Below, in pieces: positions 7,141-10,404 of a stretch of 10,404 nt of DNA. The stretch comes from Flavobacteriaceae bacterium (GTDB taxonomy: Bacteria > Bacteroidota > Bacteroidia > Flavobacteriales > Flavobacteriaceae). Location: NCBI GenBank assembly GCA_013001365.1, contig JABDMQ010000099.1, positions 1 to 10,404 on the forward strand. The letters run 5' to 3'. How positions within the stretch are numbered: position 1 is the first letter of the stretch; each line of letters begins with the position of its first letter. The notes beneath the pieces are model-generated. The model saw nothing but the letters and a program-made list of their open reading frames with translations, did not search any database and was not told the DNA's origin. The translations under genes and the position numbers were made by a program.

Positions 7141-8856
7141 ATGCTAAAGAACCTATTAATTCTAGCACTGACCATCGCCACGACCATCGCATTTTCACAA
7201 GAACGAGATACCATCACTACTGATGTAATAAGTGTTGTTAAGCCTTATACGCCAAAGATCTCTGACGCATTCAAGGTAAAGGAAACGCCTACCCTAGATG
7301 ATGAAGTAACAACAACAAAGAAAGAGATCAAATACAATATTTTCTCGATTCCTGTAGCCTCAACCTTTACTCCGGCCAAAGGAAAAGCTGCTGAGGTGGA
7401 TAAAGAACCACCAATGAAGTTGTTCGACAACTATGCCTCAGTTGGTGTAGGAACATATACCACTATTTTGGGAGAGGTATATTTAAATCATTCCATAAAC
7501 AGAAATGAAAGCGTTGGTGGCTACCTTAATTACCATTCCTCACAAGGAGGTATTGATGGCTTGTTACTGGACGATAAATTCTCTAATGCAAAGCTTAATG
7601 TTAATTATACCAAGAAACAACGGGAGTATTCCTGGAATGTAGATGCTGGTTACCAAAACCAGGTGTTCAATTGGTACGGATTGCCACAACCACTGTTCGA
7701 CCAGACTGCCGCGGATACATTGGATGTCAGACATCAGTTTCATGGTTTTCATTTTGGAGGTGAGTTAAATTTCAATGATGCCTATATCAATAATGGCAGC
7801 ATCAGGTTCCGACGGTTTGCAGATGACCAGGAATCTGGCGAGAACCGATTCGTGGCAAAGACCACAATAGACTTCCCTATTAATGACGGCCTCATCAATA
7901 CAGACATAAGATTGGATTATATCGGAGGAAATTTCGATAGAAGTTACTTCAGCATGTCAGAATTAAAGTATGGTAATTTTACTGTAGGCATTGCCCCGAG
8001 TTACCAAATAAAACAAGATGATTTAACCGTAAACCTTGGAGTTTCCCTCTTTTATTTGAATGATACCGAGAACAGCGAAAATAATTTCTATGTATATCCA
8101 AAGGTAACTGCATCTTATCGCTTAGTGGACGAGGTGTTAATAGCCTATGGTGGCGTAGAAGGCGACCTGATTCAGAATTCCTATTACGATTTTGCGCAAG
8201 GCAATCCGTTTGTGTCGCCTACCCTAAATATCATGCCTACCGACCAAATTTATAACGGCTATGTTGGATTGAAGGGTAAACTGTCCAATAGCATGAGTTA
8301 TAATTTTAGGGGAACATATACAGCCGATAACGATAGAGCCTTGTACATACAGAATGCTGTCGATACGAACCAAGGTGAGAATTATAACTATGGCAATTCT
8401 TTTGGAATCGTTTACGATGACATTAAGACTCTTGGGTTGTTTGGTGAACTTAATGTAGATGTTAATCGCAATTTCAAGTTGGGCCTTAAAGCAGAATACT
8501 TTGTTTACGATTCCAAAAACCAAGCAGAGCCATGGAATTTACCTGATTTCAAGGGATCCCTGTTCTTGGATTATCAGATAGATCGTCATTGGTTCATGGG
8601 GGCCAACTTATTTTATGTTGGAGAAAGAAAGGATCAGATAACCTTGATCACGCCAGTTTCAAATGTCCAGCCTACGACTGTTACTTTAGATGCATTTTTT
8701 GATGCCAATGCACATGTAGGGTATAGAATTAACGACCAATTTTCGGTATATGCCAAAGCAGCCAATATCGCAAGCCAAGACTATCAGAGGTGGTTGAATT
8801 TCCCAGTTCAGAGCATCCAGTTCTTGGCAGGAGGGACCTATAAGTTTGATTTCTAA
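7141..8856 (+). CDS. Outer-membrane beta-barrel protein, TonB-dependent-receptor-like but without a plug domain
   Basis: 571 residues from the ATG at 7141. MLKNLLILALTIATTIAFSQ is a signal peptide, probably cut after Ser19. A periplasmic segment follows, containing VISVVKPYTPKISDAFK (29-45), then a charged and Thr-rich linker. From about residue 97 to the end, alternating hydrophobic and polar residues with many Tyr, Asn, Gly and Phe indicate amphipathic beta-strands. The protein ends GGTYKFDF, with the C-terminal Phe typical of BAM-inserted barrels. Automated annotation often labels such proteins TonB-dependent receptors, but the ~75 residues between the signal peptide and the barrel are too few for a ~150-residue plug. 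Start codons at 7093 (TTG) and 7111 (ATG) are in frame; 7141 gives the cleanest signal peptide. The gene is the second of the operon with the TPR protein and is followed by a terminator. Substrate and role are unknown. Confidence 0.8.
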   Translation: MLKNLLILALTIATTIAFSQERDTITTDVISVVKPYTPKISDAFKVKETPTLDDEVTTTKKEIKYNIFSIPVASTFTPAKGKAAEVDKEPPMKLFDNYASVGVGTYTTILGEVYLNHSINRNESVGGYLNYHSSQGGIDGLLLDDKFSNAKLNVNYTKKQREYSWNVDAGYQNQVFNWYGLPQPLFDQTAADTLDVRHQFHGFHFGGELNFNDAYINNGSIRFRRFADDQESGENRFVAKTTIDFPINDGLINTDIRLDYIGGNFDRSYFSMSELKYGNFTVGIAPSYQIKQDDLTVNLGVSLFYLNDTENSENNFYVYPKVTASYRLVDEVLIAYGGVEGDLIQNSYYDFAQGNPFVSPTLNIMPTDQIYNGYVGLKGKLSNSMSYNFRGTYTADNDRALYIQNAVDTNQGENYNYGNSFGIVYDDIKTLGLFGELNVDVNRNFKLGLKAEYFVYDSKNQAEPWNLPDFKGSLFLDYQIDRHWFMGANLFYVGERKDQITLITPVSNVQPTTVTLDAFFDANAHVGYRINDQFSVYAKAANIASQDYQRWLNFPVQSIQFLAGGTYKFDF

Positions 8857-8879
8857 ATAATTAAACTAAATAAAGAGAT

Positions 8880-8907
8880 AAGCGTTCATAACAAGAACGC
8901 TTTTTTT
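8880..8907 (+). terminator. Rho-independent terminator after the TPR/barrel operon
   Basis: An 8-bp perfect stem, AAGCGTTC (8880-8887) with GAACGCTT (8895-8902), closes a 7-nt loop. The T-tract begins in the stem and runs from 8901 to 8907, followed by more T after one A. It lies 23 bp after the barrel stop codon. Confidence 0.9.
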
Positions 8908-8914
8908 ATTTTTG
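8885..8914 (+). promoter_or_regulatory. Candidate promoter overlapping the terminator, upstream of the amidohydrolase
   Basis: TATTTTTG at 8907-8914 is a perfect TAnnTTTG match, and TTC at 8885-8887 lies exactly 19 bp upstream in place of TTG. Transcription would begin near 8920, at the repeat's left arm, giving a leader of about 58 nt. The T-rich terminator tail can make such a match by chance. Confidence 0.3.
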
Positions 8915-8916
8915 TC

Positions 8917-8960
8917 ATTCCTGCGTGCCACACTGAGCTTGTCGAAGTGAAAGCAGGAAT
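8917..8960. repeat. REP-like nested inverted repeat (44 bp)
   Basis: The outer arms ATTCCTGC (8917-8924) and GCAGGAAT (8953-8960) are perfect reverse complements. Between them lies CACTGAGCTTGTCGAAGTG (8931-8949), itself with CACT/AGTG ends. From memory, both the 'TCATTCCTGCG...GCAGGAATCC' arms and the 'TTCGACAAGCTCAGTG' core occur as dispersed intergenic repeats in many bacterial genomes, including Bacteroidota. Only one copy is in this window, so dispersal is not shown here. It falls in a gene-free strip between a terminator and the next start codon, the usual site for REP-type elements. Confidence 0.7.
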
Positions 8961-8978
8961 CCATTCAATTCCTCTCAG

Positions 8979-10404
8979 ATGAAAAACTTTATACTCCTTT
9001 TAATTTCAATTGTTTTATTAAACTGTTCAAACAAACAACAAGCGGACTTAATAGTTATTAATGCCAACATGTATACGGTTGATGATGGCTTCTCCAAAGC
9101 TGAAGCAGTTGCAGTTAAAGATGGCAAATTCATTGCGGTCGGTAGCTCGACAGATTTACAATCGCAATATGAAGCTCAAGAGACAATTGATGCTGAAACA
9201 CAAACCATTCTGCCAGGTTTAATTGATGCGCATTGTCATTTCTATGGGCTCGGTCAGAATCAGCAGGTCGTCGATCTTGTCGGTACAACCAGTTTTGATG
9301 AGGTGTTAGAGCGATTGCAAGCATTCCAGAATGAGAAAAAAACGAATTTTTTGCGAGGAAGAGGTTGGGACCAAAACGATTGGGAAGTCAAAGAGTTTCC
9401 TACCAAGGATGAACTTGATGAATTGTTTCCAGACCTTCCTGTGGCCATTGAACGTGTTGATGGTCATGCCTATTTAGTGAATCAGAAAGCCTTGGACTTA
9501 GCAGGAATAACCATAAATACAAAAGTGGCTGGCGGTGAGGTAGTCAAAAAGAATGGAAAGCTCACAGGGGTTTTAATAGATAGGCCAATGGGATTAGTGG
9601 ATTCCATTATTCCAGAAGCAAGCAGAAACACAAAGATCCAAGCATTGTTGGATGCACAAAGAATATGTTTTGAACATGGCTTGACCACTGTAAGTGATGC
9701 AGGATTGGATAAGGAAATCATTGAGCTTATCGATAGTCTTCAACAGTCCGGTGATCTGAAAATTAGAATCTATGCCATGGTGAGTAACAAAAAAGAAAAC
9801 CTAGATTATTATTTACCTAAAGGGAAATTAAAGACCGATAGATTGAATGTGCAATCCGTAAAGGTCTATGGCGATGGTGCTTTGGGCTCAAGAGGCGCAG
9901 CATTAAAGCAACCATACTCAGATAAGCCTGGACACTTTGGGGCCATGGTTACGAGTCCAGATGCCATTGAAAAGTTAGCCGAGCGAATTGCAAATTCAGA
10001 CTACCAAATGAATACACATGCCATAGGCGATTCGGCCAACAGCCATGTGTTGAAGACCTATGAAAAAGTCTTAAAAGGAAAATCGGACAGGCGCTGGCGT
10101 ATTGAGCATGCCCAAGTAATCGATAGACCAGATTTTGAATATTTCAAGAACGAGAACATCATTCCTTCTGTGCAATCAACACATGCCACTAGGGATATGT
10201 ATTGGGCAGATGAGCGTTTGGGAGAAGAACGCATTAAGGGTGCCTACGCATTCAAGGACCTTTTGAATTTAAGCGGTACAGTGGCCTTGGGTACGGATTT
10301 CCCTGTAGAACGTGTGAGTCCGTTCTTGACATTTTACGCCGCAGTGGCAAGAAAGGATTTGGAGAATTATCCGGAAGGAGGCTTCCAAATGGAAAACGCT
10401 TTGA
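8979..10404 (+). CDS. Amidohydrolase family 3 (YtcJ-like) lipoprotein, 3' end outside the window
   Basis: 475 complete codons are present and the frame is still open at the window edge; the TGA at 10402-10404 is out of frame. MKNFILLLISIVLLNC is a lipoprotein signal peptide with the acylated Cys16. The following SNKQQ has no acidic surface-export signal, so a periplasm-facing anchor is more likely. The mature part shows the composite beta-sandwich start (ADLIVINANMYTVDD), then the TIM-barrel metal site His85-x-His87 (DAHCH). Next come GRGWDQNDW and RVDGHAYLVN, Lys295 in VKVYGDGALGSRG, His347 in NTHAIGD, His377 in RIEHAQ and Asp440 in GTDFP. These are family landmarks of metal-dependent hydrolases acting on C-N bonds of amides or cyclic amidines. 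YtcJ-type proteins are usually ~530-570 residues, so some 60-90 may be missing. Substrate is unknown. The ATG at 8979 is the only start that gives the signal peptide. Confidence 0.87.
   Translation, partial: MKNFILLLISIVLLNCSNKQQADLIVINANMYTVDDGFSKAEAVAVKDGKFIAVGSSTDLQSQYEAQETIDAETQTILPGLIDAHCHFYGLGQNQQVVDLVGTTSFDEVLERLQAFQNEKKTNFLRGRGWDQNDWEVKEFPTKDELDELFPDLPVAIERVDGHAYLVNQKALDLAGITINTKVAGGEVVKKNGKLTGVLIDRPMGLVDSIIPEASRNTKIQALLDAQRICFEHGLTTVSDAGLDKEIIELIDSLQQSGDLKIRIYAMVSNKKENLDYYLPKGKLKTDRLNVQSVKVYGDGALGSRGAALKQPYSDKPGHFGAMVTSPDAIEKLAERIANSDYQMNTHAIGDSANSHVLKTYEKVLKGKSDRRWRIEHAQVIDRPDFEYFKNENIIPSVQSTHATRDMYWADERLGEERIKGAYAFKDLLNLSGTVALGTDFPVERVSPFLTFYAAVARKDLENYPEGGFQMENAL

Noticed and set aside
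8224..8523. 99-codon minus-strand ORF inside the barrel gene
   Set aside because: It has no recognisable domain, upstream signal or neighbour, and lies fully within a well-supported gene. It is a shadow frame, as are the other short antisense ORFs over the GT4, ftsE, barrel and amidohydrolase genes.
7141..8856. Calling the barrel a true TonB-dependent receptor
   Set aside because: The segment before the barrel is too short for a plug domain, so only the outer-membrane barrel is supported.
10402..10404. TGA at the window end as the stop of the amidohydrolase
   Set aside because: Codon 475 is TTG at 10401-10403, so this TGA is in another frame and the gene continues past the window.
1..10404. 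CRISPR array, tRNA or rRNA genes, insertion sequences, phage or toxin-antitoxin genes
   Set aside because: I saw no regularly spaced direct repeats, tRNA-like cloverleaf, transposase or integrase motifs, or small paired genes on either strand.

Overview
The window looks like chromosomal DNA from a member of the Bacteroidota, most likely a marine or soil flavobacterium. The DNA is AT-rich. Upstream regions carry the TTTG / TAnnTTTG promoter pattern of this phylum rather than sigma70 boxes, and start codons lack Shine-Dalgarno sequences. The proteins also fit: a large periplasmic TPR protein, an outer-membrane barrel ending in Phe, a FtsE-type ATPase and an exported amidohydrolase lipoprotein. 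No species assignment is possible from sequence reading alone.

Left part (1-3886): the edge of a surface-polysaccharide region. The first 29 bases, read on the minus strand, look like the N-terminus of a GT2 glycosyltransferase that runs off the window. Back-to-back candidate promoters (52-82 minus, 91-120 plus) separate it from two tandem GT4 glycosyltransferases on the plus strand (142-1233 and 1237-2316). These share one reading frame and are separated by a single stop codon, and the second starts at TTG. They meet head-on, with a 13-bp overlap, a minus-strand pair: ftsE (3203-3886) followed 2 bp later by a GT2 glycosyltransferase (2304-3200). The enzymes are of the kinds that build an O-antigen, capsule or exopolysaccharide repeat unit. 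FtsE couples cell-wall hydrolysis to division, so its co-transcription with a GT2 gene is notable.

Middle part (3887-8907): divergent from ftsE is a two-gene plus-strand operon. It encodes a ~1006-residue secreted TPR protein (4072-7092) and a ~571-residue outer-membrane beta-barrel (7141-8856). A strong intrinsic terminator (8880-8907) ends it. I read these as a periplasmic solenoid scaffold and its outer-membrane partner. Their exact job cannot be read from the sequence, and this pair is the best candidate in the window for an uncharacterised envelope system.

Right part (8908-10404): a short REP-like nested inverted repeat of 44 bp lies between the terminator and a lipoprotein amidohydrolase of the YtcJ type (8979 to beyond the window end). 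A promoter-like TATTTTTG sits inside the terminator T-tract. I see no tRNA, rRNA, CRISPR array, transposase, integrase or phage gene.
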